DNA of 64,000 nucleotides from Brienomyrus brachyistius. Its lineage: Eukaryota; Chordata; Actinopteri; Osteoglossiformes; Mormyridae. This document shows, piece after piece, positions 21,216-32,560 of this stretch (position 1 is the stretch's first letter; every line of letters starts with the position of its first letter). The translations under genes and the position numbers were made by a program. A model generated the notes under the pieces. The model saw only the letters and a program-made list of their open reading frames with translations, ran no database searches and was not told where the DNA came from. The stretch is from positions 15,265,519 through 15,329,518 of the forward strand of contig NC_064539.1 of NCBI RefSeq assembly GCF_023856365.1, written 5' to 3'.

Positions 21216-24200
21216 TACAGTATATAAGTACACTGTATAATGAATAGCGAGTTGAGATTTTTTTTTCATATTTTTTTTTTTATGAAGTGATTTGGAGAAT
21301 AATTTTTCATATTTTGTATTACATGCTTTTTACACATTGTTCAGGTTCCCAGACAAAATATTTTAAGAGAGCTTACAACATGCTGTGCGGTTGTACAGAG
21401 AAATACGTATGGAAAAATAGTCTAAGAACTGTGCAAATTCTCTTGAGAAGCTGATGTACCCAAGCTGCATACAGTGATGAAGGCTCAGTTTCATTTGTTA
21501 TGACCAAGCTTTTAAAAGCGCAGAAGTTGGGTTGGAAAGGTTGGAAGATGCATAATAAGTGGGGCTTCCGTGTCAAGGTGATATATTTAACTGACATGTC
21601 TGTCTAAAACAACTGCTGATGCAAGCTGACAGCAATCTGCTGGGGCCCTGAGGCTCGTACGCCTGAGATATGCTGTTTCTAAAGGAGCTTATGCAGCCCA
21701 TGCGGTTGCTTCACGTCCCGCAGGTGGCGCTCTGTAAAAATGCAATTCCCATTTTTAAGCATTATGCAGCTAACAAATGTAACTGCACACCATTCTACAT
21801 GGGCACTGCTATTGGCTAAACATCTGATGATGCCACTGTGGAGATTACATATGTGGACTAGCTAGGAGAAATCCACCCAAATGGATGCAGATTTCTTACC
21901 CCCTTTCTGCAGTGCTGTGAGTCAGAGAGGAACTTGCTGCTGAAACACCCAGAGAGACTAACTAGGTAATATTCCTGCATTCTCTGTTTTGCAGGTCCCT
22001 GTGGCATTGCCCGCAGACATCCTGTTCAGCGAACATGTTAGATGCTACAATATAAACAATGGTTCTAATTCAAAGGGTTTCCTAAGCGGGGGCCACCGTG
22101 TTCACATTAAGATTGTCCCATTGATGAGTTCTCAGCCAAGAGACGGAGAGAGAAAACGAATTTGTTCCCTTTCATAAATTTTCTCATTCTGTCATATGCA
22201 GGATGCTCTCATCCTTTCACTGCACTGGTTGTGTCTGCTTGAGATTCTTAATGAGAATGCAGGCAGGATCTCTAAATTATTTAATAGGTATGAAAAGAAT
22301 TTCTGAATCTCCCCCTGCTCCATCTGAAAATAGTCTTTCTTATAAAAGGAACATTGAATTAATATTTCATTTACAGACTAAAATGCAGGCTGCTTCTTTT
22401 AATCTTGTCAGTCAAAATTTAGTTCGTACTATCCATAGACCAGTGTGACTAACACAGTGCGTCTCTTTTTGTTTTCTTTTTCTTTGTGTATCAGTTGAGG
22501 CTCAATACACATGTAGAAGTGGAACAATTTTGTTTGGATTTAGATATTTTTTTATTTTTCTTTGCAGGTATGATATGCCTAAGATTCTACAGTCTTCATA
22601 TCAGCCTTTTCACAATATCTGAGTCTTTTTGCTATGTTTTACTTTTTCATCAAAAGCAAGAAGGAAAATCCAATTCAATGTCAAGCCCGAGCCATTATCT
22701 GCTGGCTCCAAAGTCCATTTCCATTTACCTCCAGAGTAATAACCACACAGAGATGGCGATTAATCATGCCTGATTTGAGTGTGAGACACTAGCAATCTCA
22801 CATCGTCGCATCTGCCGCCTGGATTCTGGGGGCAGCTGGTAATTTCCCTGACAGGCAGTGGCTGTGATCTGGGCACGCTCCTGAGCCCCCACTGTCATTC
22901 AGTTTTGCCCAGTATTTGCATCCCAGCACTCAGGCTTCAAGTAATCTCAATGAGAGACCATTGGTGGCCACAGGGCACTGTTATACTGAAATGGCATATA
23001 AGGTTAATAATATCCCAGGTCAAGACACAAGTAAATCCAAACACTTAAATATAGCTGTGTAATGTACATACAATGTGAATAATAATTGTTGACAAACCAA
23101 CCCATTATTGGATGAACGTCTGAAAAAAGCAAAAGGAATAATGATGAGCTTTGACATGTAAAACCATCTCTCATCGCATCATATTTTTTGTCTAAAAAAG
23201 AATCAAATGACACCAAAAACCAGTGGGAGGGATGGCAAATTAAACTGATAGATGATTGACTTACTAAAAAGAAATTGAATACACAAATAATTGAATACAG
23301 ATGTATCATAATGTACTTTGTAATAATCCTTTAACATGCAATAGTAGCGTAAGAGACCAATACAGAATGTGTATATTGCAACGAAAGAAAGACATTTATT
23401 GTGCATCACGTTTAATGTGTAATGCATATGAATTAAATGTTGATTTATGTGACTCAGTAGTCTTCAACACACATAGAATTTCTTTTAATTACACTTTCCT
23501 ATCTGTTTACGAGACCCAGTTGCATTGAAAATGCATTTTCATTGCTTATTTTATTTTTCGTGGCAGTAAGGCCAGTGGTGTTTTTTTTTTTTTAGTTAGA
23601 ATCATCCCCTGATAATCAGTAGTGGATGGGAGACAGACATATTGCTGCAGGATTTATGGATCTCCATGGTGACAGATGGCTGGGATGCATGAATACTCGG
23701 AATCTGAATCGCCATCACAACATAGCAGAGTTTAGTCTGGAGCAAGAGTAAAGGCAGTCTGCTTCGTATCTGCTTTTGCACATTCCATGTGTAGGACCGA
23801 CTTGGGCTGAAGTCTCTGCGCTGTTGCCACTGTTACTGAGGGCCCTGCTTTGCCAGGAATGTCCCACCAACACTGTGTCTGAGATTGCCTGCCCAGGTCC
23901 TGGATAAGAGAGTTAGTGATATGGGAGCTTTCTTAAATGCATCAACAAAATCAAAATACTTAGACAAGCACAGTATAATGAAACAGTAAGATTATCTTTT
24001 TCAATTAAAATATGCAGATATTACATTTAAGCCTATAAGGCTCCATGTAATATCCTTACATGTACATACCAGTCTGACCATTCAGTTTATTTAGACCTTC
24101 CAAGACTAAATTGTTTATTTAAAACTACAAGTTGCATGTTTAAATCTCTGCTCATTCCATGTCTGCTGAATAATACTGCATGCATAAATAAAAACCAATA

Positions 24201-24717
24201 ACTGTCATTAACTATGGTTAATTACTGTAAACAATTCCTTCAAAAAGAAATAGTTTAATATATCTTGAACTATATGTCAACGCTTAATAATATAACTTCG
24301 CTTTTCTGGTGTTATTTATTTCCTGTGATTCCTCAATGTACAATATTAGCCGAAAACTATATTTTACACATGACACCTAGCTAATTAATCATTGGGGATG
24401 AACTGCAGCAATATGCTTAAGTCATTTGGACCTGCAATGTTTGCTAAAGCAGGAGCAGAAAGCCAGGAGGCCTGCCTTGGCTGGGGGATGCTCAGACTTG
24501 GCCACGGCTGACTGATGCCCCGGGGGGAGCCTGACCTCACTCTCTGGGTCTTTTAGCCTGACTTTAAATGAAACGGTGCCAGCTGCCAAAAGTACAGTGC
24601 TGAGCATCTAGAAGACATGCAATTGGGAGCAAACAGAAATCACATTGACTCTGACTATGAAAGACCACAAAACTCTGAACGTCGTTTGAAGGACGCTTCA
24701 TAACTGTACATCTGCTT
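21216..24717. other. Unassigned DNA
   Basis: No gene, RNA gene or known element is recognised. Poly-T tracts lie near 21260-21281 and 23580-23594. Segments around 22780-22990 and 23600-23780 are of balanced composition and look less repeat-like, but function cannot be judged without comparison to other species. Confidence 0.4.
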
Positions 24718-24898
24718 GTCCATTTATATGGCAGATGCTTTCGTCTAAAGTGATGCATAAGTGAGTATTAGAAAACAGTGTCAATCAGTGTCTCTGGAGC
24801 AATCAGGGGTTAAGGGTCTTAGTAAAGGGCTCAGCAGTGAAATCCCACTGACCATGAGCACGCAGCACTAAACTACAGAGTGACACACCACCCTTATG
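24718..24898 (-). repeat. tRNA-derived SINE family B, most complete copy
   Basis: The plus strand runs from 'ggcagatgctttcgtctaaa' (the conserved family tail in reverse) through 'gagcaatcaggggttaaggg', 'aagggctcagcagtgaaatc' and on to 'gagcacgcagcactaaacta'. On the minus strand this is a tRNA-like head, a spacer, and the 'ctttggataaaagcgtctgc'-type tail common to several fish SINEs. About 180 bp, with point changes throughout. Confidence 0.75.
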
Positions 24899-25856
24899 TA
24901 CCACATGTGGTGCTAATGACTGAGAGAGAAACAGATATGTAAACAGGTTTCAGCCAGACAATGAACCACTCATACAGCCATAGTCAGAAGCATAATATCC
25001 CAACTACAGTCAAAACAATTGGCCATAATTAAAATGCCAAATGACTGAATAAGCTGGGTCCTCACAAAACATTACATGGAAAATTTCATGCACAAAAACG
25101 AAATTGCTTGAAGCGACATGACAGCTCAGGAATTCGCCAAAAGCTCAGTCTAGAGTGGTATCTATTTATAGGACAATTTGTATTATTTGTGGGAAATGAC
25201 TACTACAGTAGATTATAACTAAGAAAGAGTGCCGCTCCAGTGTAACAGAGAATCCAATGAATCTGTTTCACGTGAACTATGTTGACCTATGTGCATGCAA
25301 ACAATCTGTATCTTCCCATATATCCATTAAGCAAGGGTAGCTGGAAAAACGCGTGTTAGACCTTGTCAAACTGCTCATCTAGGCTGAGCTTTGTCTTTAA
25401 AATCCAAATTGCAATGCTGTGTTGACAGGTTTAGTGTGTAAAATTTGAGGCATAGTGTAGTGCAAGAAACTAATAAAGTCATACTGTGGCAAATGTATAA
25501 TGTGTACCGCTAATTACTAACTGATAATTGGGTGTTACTGCCATTTTGTATGCTCCTGTTGTTACAGCTGACTTAACTTAGCTCAGTTTATCTCAGATTT
25601 CTTGAAATGGTCACCTTTAAGGGTGTAAATTGTTGGCCCCAAGATATTTTGATTTGATTACTAAGGAAACTATTTCATAAGTTGGAAGTGTGTGTGTTTT
25701 AACGAATATCAGCTAATACTTACTTGTATGCAAACCAATGTATCATGCATTTCTAAGGCTAATATTATTTTTTACTTGGCTGGCTAATCAGCTACCTCAA
25801 AGTCTTGACCATTGTTCCCATAGCTAGGAAAAGGAATGGCCTTTTTGCACTGCAAA
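24899..25856. other. Unassigned DNA
   Basis: No element or coding signal recognised. Confidence 0.4.
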
Positions 25857-25985
25857 AGAGGAGTGCTTCCTAAAAGCTTTATAGAGCAAAGTCCATTAGA
25901 GAGAGTGCTTTGCTCTTCAAAATGGGGGTGAGTTTCCCAAAAGCATCATGGTGCAAAGATCACGAGGAAGTGCTTCTTTTATGAA
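25857..25985. repeat. Two diverged tandem copies of a 'tttcccaaaagc' repeat
   Basis: The two halves align by eye: 'gtgcttcctaaaagc' then 'gcaaagtc' in the first, 'gagtttcccaaaagcatc' then 'gcaaagatc' in the second, each followed by an 'agtgctt' word. The same core word forms the inverted ends of the short element at 62598-62693. Confidence 0.45.
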
Positions 25986-26239
25986 TGTTAATGATTCTTC
26001 ATCACACACATGCATGTCAGTGTTGCTACTTTACACATCTACTGGCAGCGCAGGAGCGCGAGAGCATGCAACCACGAGGTAGGAGTATCTTTAAGAAGGA
26101 TTCACAGAATCCTACCTTTTATACCATTTCAGGAGCCTTAAAGTTGTTGCAGAAATGAAACATGACAATATAAGTTCAGAGTAGCAGTGGGGGATGCAGT
26201 AAAAAAATACCAGTTTTAAAATAACATTTAATTGTTTAT
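25986..26239. other. Unassigned DNA
   Basis: No element or coding signal recognised. Confidence 0.4.
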
Positions 26240-27115
26240 TACTTGTCAGCCTCTACATCTCCTCCTGTGTCTTCTCCTCAAGTCTCCCTCCGCCGCGGTC
26301 TTTACTCTCCCACTGGTTTCTCAGACTCTCTCCTCTGCCGTCCTCCTCCTGGCTTGATCTATTCACTAGATGTAATGAGGCCTCTGATACACTCTCTTCT
26401 GTCCTACACACAGGCTTCCATGCCCGGCATCTGCTCTCCTCATTCGGACCAGCATGCTCATAACCCTCTAACCCTTGGCTTTCCATTATTATCTGTGGGT
26501 GATGGACGAAGCTCAGAATGACTGAGAGGAAATGGCAAAAAACAAGATACCCCATGGATCTGGCTGAATATCAATCACTTACCATCCTTCTCTGCTACCA
26601 TCACTGCTGCTATGACGAGATCACCACCACCACCACCTTAAACACATGCAAACTATTCTTTCCTTTCAACACCCACCCCAACCTTCCAACTCTCCTTCCA
26701 CCCACTACCATGTTGACTTTTTCACTTTCTTCCAAGAGAAAGTATCAGCTATTGCCAGCCAGGTCGCTGCACTTACCTCTGACACTGAACCACTTCCTAG
26801 GCTCCGCCCAGTTCTCTCAATATCTGTCTCCTCGCTAACTGACCTGTTCCCTGGATTATTTCCTCTCGCATCTCCTCCAAGGCATCTTTCCTACACCCCT
26901 GCACACATTCAAATGATCAAAACATCACTCATGACATATGGTACATTCCCCACTGCAGTTACGCATGCTTGAGTAACCATACTGTTTAAAACAACCCACA
27001 CTTGACCCTTCACTTGAAAATTCTCCCTCAGCTCATTTCTCTGTAAAACTCTTGAGTTTACTGTGAATCAAGTGTCTGACTTTCTCATGCTGAACAGTTC
27101 CCTGGACACTTGACT
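26240..27115 (+). mobile_element. LINE ORF2 fragment: linker and start of RT
   Basis: Three pieces in different frames make one degraded fish LINE ORF2. Around 26518 the frame reads TERKWQKTRYPMDLAEYQSL, the linker motif that follows the endonuclease. From 26646 another frame gives FFTFFQEKVSAIASQ. Near 27060-27110 the words NQVSDFLMLNSSLD match the start of the palm region of L2/CR1-like reverse transcriptases. The catalytic YADD region is absent. Frameshifts and stops are frequent, so this is an old copy. The clade beyond L2/CR1-like is not decided. Confidence 0.75.
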
Positions 27116-27424
27116 ACCTTCCTGATTGTTGTGGATGCAAAAGCTGCGTCTCAACCATATGCTCATAATGACAGATCTTTTGGTAGCTTTGATACTGAAC
27201 CACCGGTGCCCCCTGTCAAGTTTTTCATAAAAGGTAGACTACTACTCCGTAGTAAACTGAGGCCTTCTGGTAGTCCATTATTCCAAAAAACATGGTGGAA
27301 CAAATTCTCTGTAGTTTCTAATGCAGAACACAGTTACTTTACTGGTATCAGTGGCAATGAACCCACTGGGCTAAAAATGGAATCCAACTGTTCATGCTCT
27401 AATTTCAGCAAAGGGATTGTAGTT
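27116..27424. other. Unassigned DNA between LINE and Tc1 fragments
   Basis: A 107-codon open frame (27110-27433, plus) has no domain I recognise. It abuts the Tc1 fragment and could include non-coding parts of that element. Confidence 0.35.
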
Positions 27425-27600
27425 AGTATCTGAGTGATTTACTCTGACTTTCTTAGACAGCCCTTCATTGCTAAGAAGATGGCCTGCTCTTAGGAAATTG
27501 TAGAGTTTTGTAATGAACAACTTGACATAGTTCCTAGGGATATTCAATTCCTTTGAAATATTTTTACACTCCGTACAGTTTTTTGGTTTAAGCGACATTG
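27425..27600 (-). pseudogene. Tc1-like transposase N-terminal fragment
   Basis: The 68-codon minus-strand frame contains NISKELNIPRNYVKLFITK, which closely follows the helix-turn-helix of fish Tc1 transposases. That helix binds the element's inverted terminal repeats. The following FLRAGHLLSNEGLSKKVR matches the next conserved stretch (usually PRAGRP...LS...). The catalytic DDE part is not found next to it. It is a truncated, inactive remnant. Confidence 0.75.
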
Positions 27601-27805
27601 TTTTTATACACTTCCCTATTGTGACAACATAAAGAAATATTTAACCTGAAATCATGTTAATACCATTTAATGTGTTGCGCTCGTAACCAAATTTTTTGGG
27701 AAGCTATATAAAGTAGTTAAGTTCAATCAGGCACAATGAAATCCCACGAGGTTTGATTCCAAATAGTTATGCTGTTCAAAATTTTCAAAACAGAATTTTA
27801 TCAGG
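27601..27805. other. Unassigned DNA
   Basis: No element or coding signal recognised. Confidence 0.4.
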
Positions 27806-27912
27806 GGTTGGTACAGTAGTGCAGCAGTTAGCACTGTTGTCTCACATCTCTGGGACCAGGATTCAGGTCTCCACAAGGGTTGCATGTGTGAGGTTTGTGG
27901 CTTTGCACGTTC
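27806..27912 (+). repeat. SINE family A head, 3'-truncated
   Basis: The plus strand reads 'cagtagtgcagcagttagca' and 'ctctgggaccaggattcagg', which match the pol III A-box and B-box part of the full copy at 54789-55144. It ends in a weak match to 'gtttgcatgttc'. The middle and tail are gone, which is unusual because SINEs more often lose the 5' end. Confidence 0.75.
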
Positions 27913-29214
27913 ATAGATGCGTGTGTACGATATTATGAAAGATTACTGATTTGCTAGGCTGCTTTTGTGCTGAACAGGTTGTCCCTCAATAAAGAACTAA
28001 CACGGAGAGAATTCAATTTTTAAAATATCCTGTTTAACTTTCCCAAGCATATAAAATGCAAATCCTTAGTACAGTTGCAAACCTCATACATTTTTGATGG
28101 TATGATTTTCATCTGAGCCTTTTCTGAGGCAATTTGTGGGTTCTGTTCAGACAATTCATCCTTAGATCAACTGTAGAAGTATCAACAATCATGCTTTAAT
28201 CGTTTAATGATTTCACTCATGCTGACATGAGTAATAATCCATCGTGCATGGTATACTCTGTTGTGCAGAAAACATAGACTGAGTGATCAATTTATTAGCA
28301 AGACTTGTATGTTAATGCAATGAGCCTGCTTCTACAAACAGTGAATTAGTTGTCTCCAGCTGAATACATACATCACACAGACTGCATGGTCGAGAGGTTC
28401 ATTTACCTCTTTTACTGTTTGGTTAAGCATTAGAATGGCTAAGATGCATGATGAAAGTCAATTTTTAATGTGATTATTCTTGTCAGACATGGTGATTCTA
28501 AAATCTCTCAAACAAACTTCTTGATACATTTCTTTCCATGTTACATTGTCTAGATATGTTTCCCCAATTACTTTACCCCAGTTTTCCAAAACGAGGGGAA
28601 GGGAGGTATTGACAATGAAAACTTCTGTTCCTAGTGCTGTGTTTGGGCCAGATTAAATGTCTAGGTTGTCTATGTACCCATGTCTAGGTTTTACAGTGAA
28701 TGGTAATATAAACAAAGAGCAAAGTCAGAGACAGCTGGGTGTGAAAACACTCCGTTCATGTGAGAGATAAGCGTAGAATGGCCGGGCTGGAAGCGAAGAG
28801 AGAAGCGAGTGTGATGTGCAGAAAGGCTCCTCTGAGTATCTGGAGGCAAAAGTGCCTCCTACCCACTATTAGCTAGTTGTACAATAGCCACTGCTGCTAT
28901 AGAAAACTGCAGTGTCTGAAGTGCTTTACCTACTGTAATTTGCTAACTGTACTCAGTGGATTCAGTCTAGATATACAGTAATATAAACCCTTACATTTCG
29001 GATAACAAGGCACCAAAATAAGTCTATAATGAGGAATACAATGGTGCCTGGAGAGCATCACGCTAATGTCAGCCTACATTATATACTGAATGTAACTAAT
29101 GAAAGAGCTGACTATGGACATTAGGAATTTGTTCTCTACAAAGCTAGCAGACTCTCACAGACACTGGCATCACCTGTGATTTAGCATAAGTGAAATAATG
29201 CTGATTATAGAGTA
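27913..29214. other. Unassigned AT-rich DNA
   Basis: No gene or known element recognised. Confidence 0.4.
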
Positions 29215-30355
29215 TGATTACAGTTTTTTGCAATTGCTTAAGCACAATTTTGAAAACGGGGCCTGGTTTTCCAAAACACTTTTACGCAATTAACACAGTA
29301 CTATACCCAAGTAGCACAACACCTCAGATCATGCAAAATGGAACACTTTCGTCAAAACTTTCTTACAAAATTTCTTACAAAAACCCTATTTTCTTGTCAT
29401 AACATCCATTACACGGTCTGATTTTGTTTGAATCCAACAGTTTTAGCATTTACACAGAAAAAATAAATGTAAAAATAAATTCACCAACACTACATGACAC
29501 CAATTGTGCAGACCAGTGAAATTATTTCTTTTCATGTATTGAAGTCAGTCAATACTGAACATTTCAACAAAACATTCATAAGAAAACATTTTCCAGTTAT
29601 CATGCAGCATTACTGAACGTACCATTGGACTGGAAGCTAACAGTAGGAACAGAGAGAACTAAATATCATTTCTCCAGGTAGCTGGATCTGGCTACAGGAC
29701 CTCGTCAACATCGCAGCCTGTGTTTATATTTGCAAGGCAACGTGGGAAGAATCTTCTGGAGTGACAATTGAATGAGGGTCATCTGGAGATACAGCCGGCG
29801 ATCCAATGGTGTTTCTTCCTCTTCTTCTCACTGTTCTCAGGTTCAATCCAGCCTCATCAAGGTGTATAGACTCATGCCAGACTTCGTCCACATCCATTTG
29901 CGAAACACTCTGAAATACAGTAACAGATCACATTGTGTAGAACAATATATACTGTAGGTCTGCTAGCTTATGTGTGTACTGCACAATACCATAGTCGGTG
30001 AACAAAACTTTTCACGCCGCAGGACTTTCGCCCTGTCTGAATTTCTCTCAAATGGCACTCGATACAGTTGTTTCATCGGATCTTGATGTCTTTTGGATAC
30101 GGGCTGTTGCTGACAGAGAGAATTGTTGGACATTATTGAAAATGGTGTGATAACTGACAATATGGGTTTGAATTTCTGCAAGTCTGATTGCATTATTGGC
30201 TGAAGCGAGGTGTATGATCTCTCTTGTTCCTGTGTGAATATGGGGCCCCTCCCTCCTTGGAGTTCTCCACGTTCAGTCTTATGTTGGTCATACAAAATGC
30301 ATGTAGCTAACTCTAAAGTGATACTGGAATAGATACCAAAACTAATGATATACAT
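29215..30355 (-). mobile_element. Mariner/Tc1-superfamily transposon remnant
   Basis: The minus-strand frame 30355-29963 contains FTQEQERS and then DPMKQLYRVPFERNSDRAKV, a conserved stretch just before the catalytic core in one fish group of IS630/Tc1/mariner transposases. Further along (29838-29858) the minus strand reads DEAGLNL, followed by RRRGRNTIGSPA, the surroundings of the first catalytic Asp. Sequence between them and the later catalytic residues is lost. The left part, 29215-29600, is AT-rich non-coding sequence starting 'acagttttttgcaattgctt', which I take as the element's end. Stops, frameshifts and deletions make it inactive. The other terminus is not identified; a 31-bp minisatellite begins 25 bases beyond. 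Confidence 0.75.
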
Positions 30356-30380
30356 AGTACATGCAGTAAGGTATCTTCTT

Positions 30381-30685
30381 GTGTACCTGCTTGGGTTAGG
30401 CTGATGGCTCCGTGTACCTGCTTGGGTTAGGCTGATGGCACCGTGTACCTGCTTGGGTTAGGCTGATGGCACCGTGTACCTGCTTGGGTTAGGCTGATGG
30501 CACCGTGTACCTGCTTGGGTTAGGCTGATGGCTCCGTGTACCTGCTTGGGTTAGGCTGATGGCTCCGTGTACCTGCTTGGGTTAGGCTGATGGCACCGTG
30601 TACCTGCTTGGGTTAGGCTGATGGCACCGTGTACCTGCTTGGGTTAGGCTGATGGCACCGTGTACCTGCTTGGGTTAGGCTGATG
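30381..30685. repeat. 31-bp minisatellite, ten copies
   Basis: The unit 'gtgtacctgcttgggttagg' plus 'ctgatggcacc' starts at 30381 and recurs every 31 bases to 30660, with the tenth copy ending early. Units differ only at one position (ggctcc or ggcacc), in the order T A A A T T A A A, where T is ggctcc. Each unit contains the telomere-like word 'gggttagg'. Near-identity points to a very recent expansion. Confidence 0.97.
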
Positions 30686-30900
30686 TCAAATAAATCTGTT
30701 GCTCCAGCACTTGGATCCTCTCCCTGGCCTGTCATTACAATATAAGAGTGAATAGAGAGTAACTACTTTAGGGGGCTAAGGGAAGCGGGACCACTATGGG
30801 ATATTACATTATACTGATATATAATGGGTACCTTTACATCTGCTTACAGTTTCAATTTTATCATTTGATATAGTAAGACACTTAATACTGAAGCATGTCC
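30686..30900. other. Unassigned DNA
   Basis: No element or coding signal recognised. Confidence 0.4.
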
Positions 30901-31071
30901 ACCCATCTACTATAACTGATTATCTAGTACAGAGCCTCTTCTAGGAAGCACAGGGCAGGAGTCACCCTGGACAGGATGCCAGTCCATCACAGGCACTTGC
31001 GATTCATAAACACCGCTTTACCCGACAGTACATATTGGCTTGTGAGGGGAAACCTCCACAAGCAGGCTGCA

Positions 31072-31110
<39 letters not shown>

Positions 31111-31172
31111 CTGGGGATGGGAACTGAGCTCCCAGCCCAGATGCTGTTGGGCCTCATTGCCTCTCGCTGAGC
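30901..31172 (-). repeat. Family A-related SINE, diverged, with internal (CA)n
   Basis: The plus strand shows the family order in reverse: 'gattatctagtacagagcct', 'ggacaggatgccagtccatc', 'gaggggaaacctcc', then a CA run at 31073-31106, and a head relic ending 'ctcattgcctctcgctgagc'. As at 2072-2106, the CA tract sits where the SINE has 'ccacacacaca'. Confidence 0.65.
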
Positions 31173-31410
31173 CTTAAATATCATGTCATGTCTTGGTTAC
31201 CATTTTATTTCCCTAACTAGCATGCCATCTGCTGTTAAAGGACAGAAGATTTCGATAAGAGACCTGAAAGAGGAACAGAAGCTTTAGAAGGGCGATTGTC
31301 CACCCATGCGAAAAGCTCTTGACTGTTTCAGGGACATTTCTGTAGAAGAGGCACATTGATTTTAATAAGTTCACAGACATCAGAATTATGTCTGCAGCAA
31401 GACTTTTGTG
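31173..31410. other. Unassigned DNA
   Basis: No element or coding signal recognised. Confidence 0.35.
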
Positions 31411-31440
31411 TCACTTTGGACAAAAGTGTCTGCTAAATAC
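31411..31440 (+). repeat. SINE family B tail
   Basis: The words 'tcactttggacaaaagtgtc' and 'tgctaaatac' are the conserved 3' tail of family B on the plus strand. The head is not visible upstream. Confidence 0.55.
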
Positions 31441-31999
31441 GTAAGGAGCAGGCTTAGAGTTTTTAATTTATAAAGTACTGCACATCAAACTCATCAACCA
31501 AAATAGGATACTTGTATATGAGAGTAATTAGCCCTAGTTTTCATACCACTGCTTATCTAGTTGTGAAGGGCATGTGCATGAACCTTCCATAAGAGTGGTG
31601 AGACAGGAGTGATAACGATGGTGCCTGTTGTATGGCTGCAGACCACAGCCTGCCTCATTTCTCAGTGCGGTGAATTTATCTGGACTGACAGTGTATTTCA
31701 GCCAGCAGAGGTAAGAACCCGCAACACCTTTTAACGAAGAAATGTTACAAATAACATATTTGCTAGTGATAACAAAATATTAGCACCATGTTAAACATAT
31801 TTAAAATGGTGTAAGATACAGATGAAAAGGTAATGTTCAGGATATGGATTATTCATATTTGAGCAGGAATACCTTTCTTAATGGGGAAATGTCAACGCAG
31901 CAACAGAAGGCAATATGCTCAGCATGACAAACAAAAAGCATTTCAGATAATATTTCTTGTTTATATGAAAAATTGATATAAATTGTAAAAGAACCGTAT
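31441..31999. other. Unassigned DNA
   Basis: No element or coding signal recognised. Confidence 0.4.
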
Positions 32000-32234
32000 G
32001 CACAGTACCAGTCTAATGTTTCTGCACTCAGAGATTTTCTACATTAGCATGTTACCCACTTAACACTGACTAAATATACACTCAGTATTCTTTGCTAAGA
32101 AATACATTTACAGCATGTTGACCATTTGAATACCTTTATTAACTAGAAAATGTGATATCTTTGATTCATCAAAGTAACCCCCTCTAGCAGGTATAACAGC
32201 AGAGAAAGTTCAAGGGATTCTTAATGCAAGGAAC
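32000..32234. mobile_element. Tc1-type transposon end
   Basis: It opens with 'gcacagtaccagtctaatgt', close to the 'cagt-cca-gtcaaa' terminus of fish Tc1 elements. It continues with 'gatatctttgattcatcaaa' and 'gtaacccc-tctagcaggta', words found just inside the ends of such elements. No transposase frame survives. Confidence 0.6.
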
Positions 32235-32344
32235 ATTCATGCCACTACGTTACTCCATGGGTACTCCCAGCATTACAATACTGTGATTCATTCATGCCAC
32301 TATGTTACTCCATGGGTACTCCCAGCATTACAATACTGTGATTC
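32235..32344. repeat. 55-bp perfect-spaced tandem duplication
   Basis: Two copies of a 55-bp block starting 'attcatgccacta' at 32235 and 32290 differ at one base (acgtt/atgtt). The near-identity shows a recent local duplication. Confidence 0.93.
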
Positions 32345-32404
32345 ATTAAGAATTTTTGGTTGCCCATTCTACCTCAGCTAACCAACTCCATTGTAGTATA
32401 TATA

Positions 32405-32430
32405 GTGTGTGTGTGTGTGTGTGTGTGTGT
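32405..32430. repeat. (GT)n microsatellite
   Basis: About 13 uninterrupted GT units. Confidence 0.95.
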
Positions 32431-32504
32431 GGTATGGTTTCCATCATGGTTTAAGTGAATAAAGTGGCTCTCACAAGTTAAAATAAATATTTTTCATATG
32501 AAGG

Positions 32505-32560
32505 TTTGATGTCCCAGCCCAGGATAAGCAGTTGAAAGGTGGATGGATAGATGGATCTGG
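32505..32560 (+). repeat. SINE family A tail
   Basis: The words 'cagcccaggataagcagttg' and 'aaaggtggatggatagatgg' are the plus-strand tail of the SINE (compare the reverse complement at 54789-54830). Confidence 0.6.

Noticed and set aside
30381..30685. CRISPR-like array
   Set aside because: The 31-bp units are directly adjacent and identical, with no spacers between them, and the surroundings are fish repeats. It is a minisatellite.
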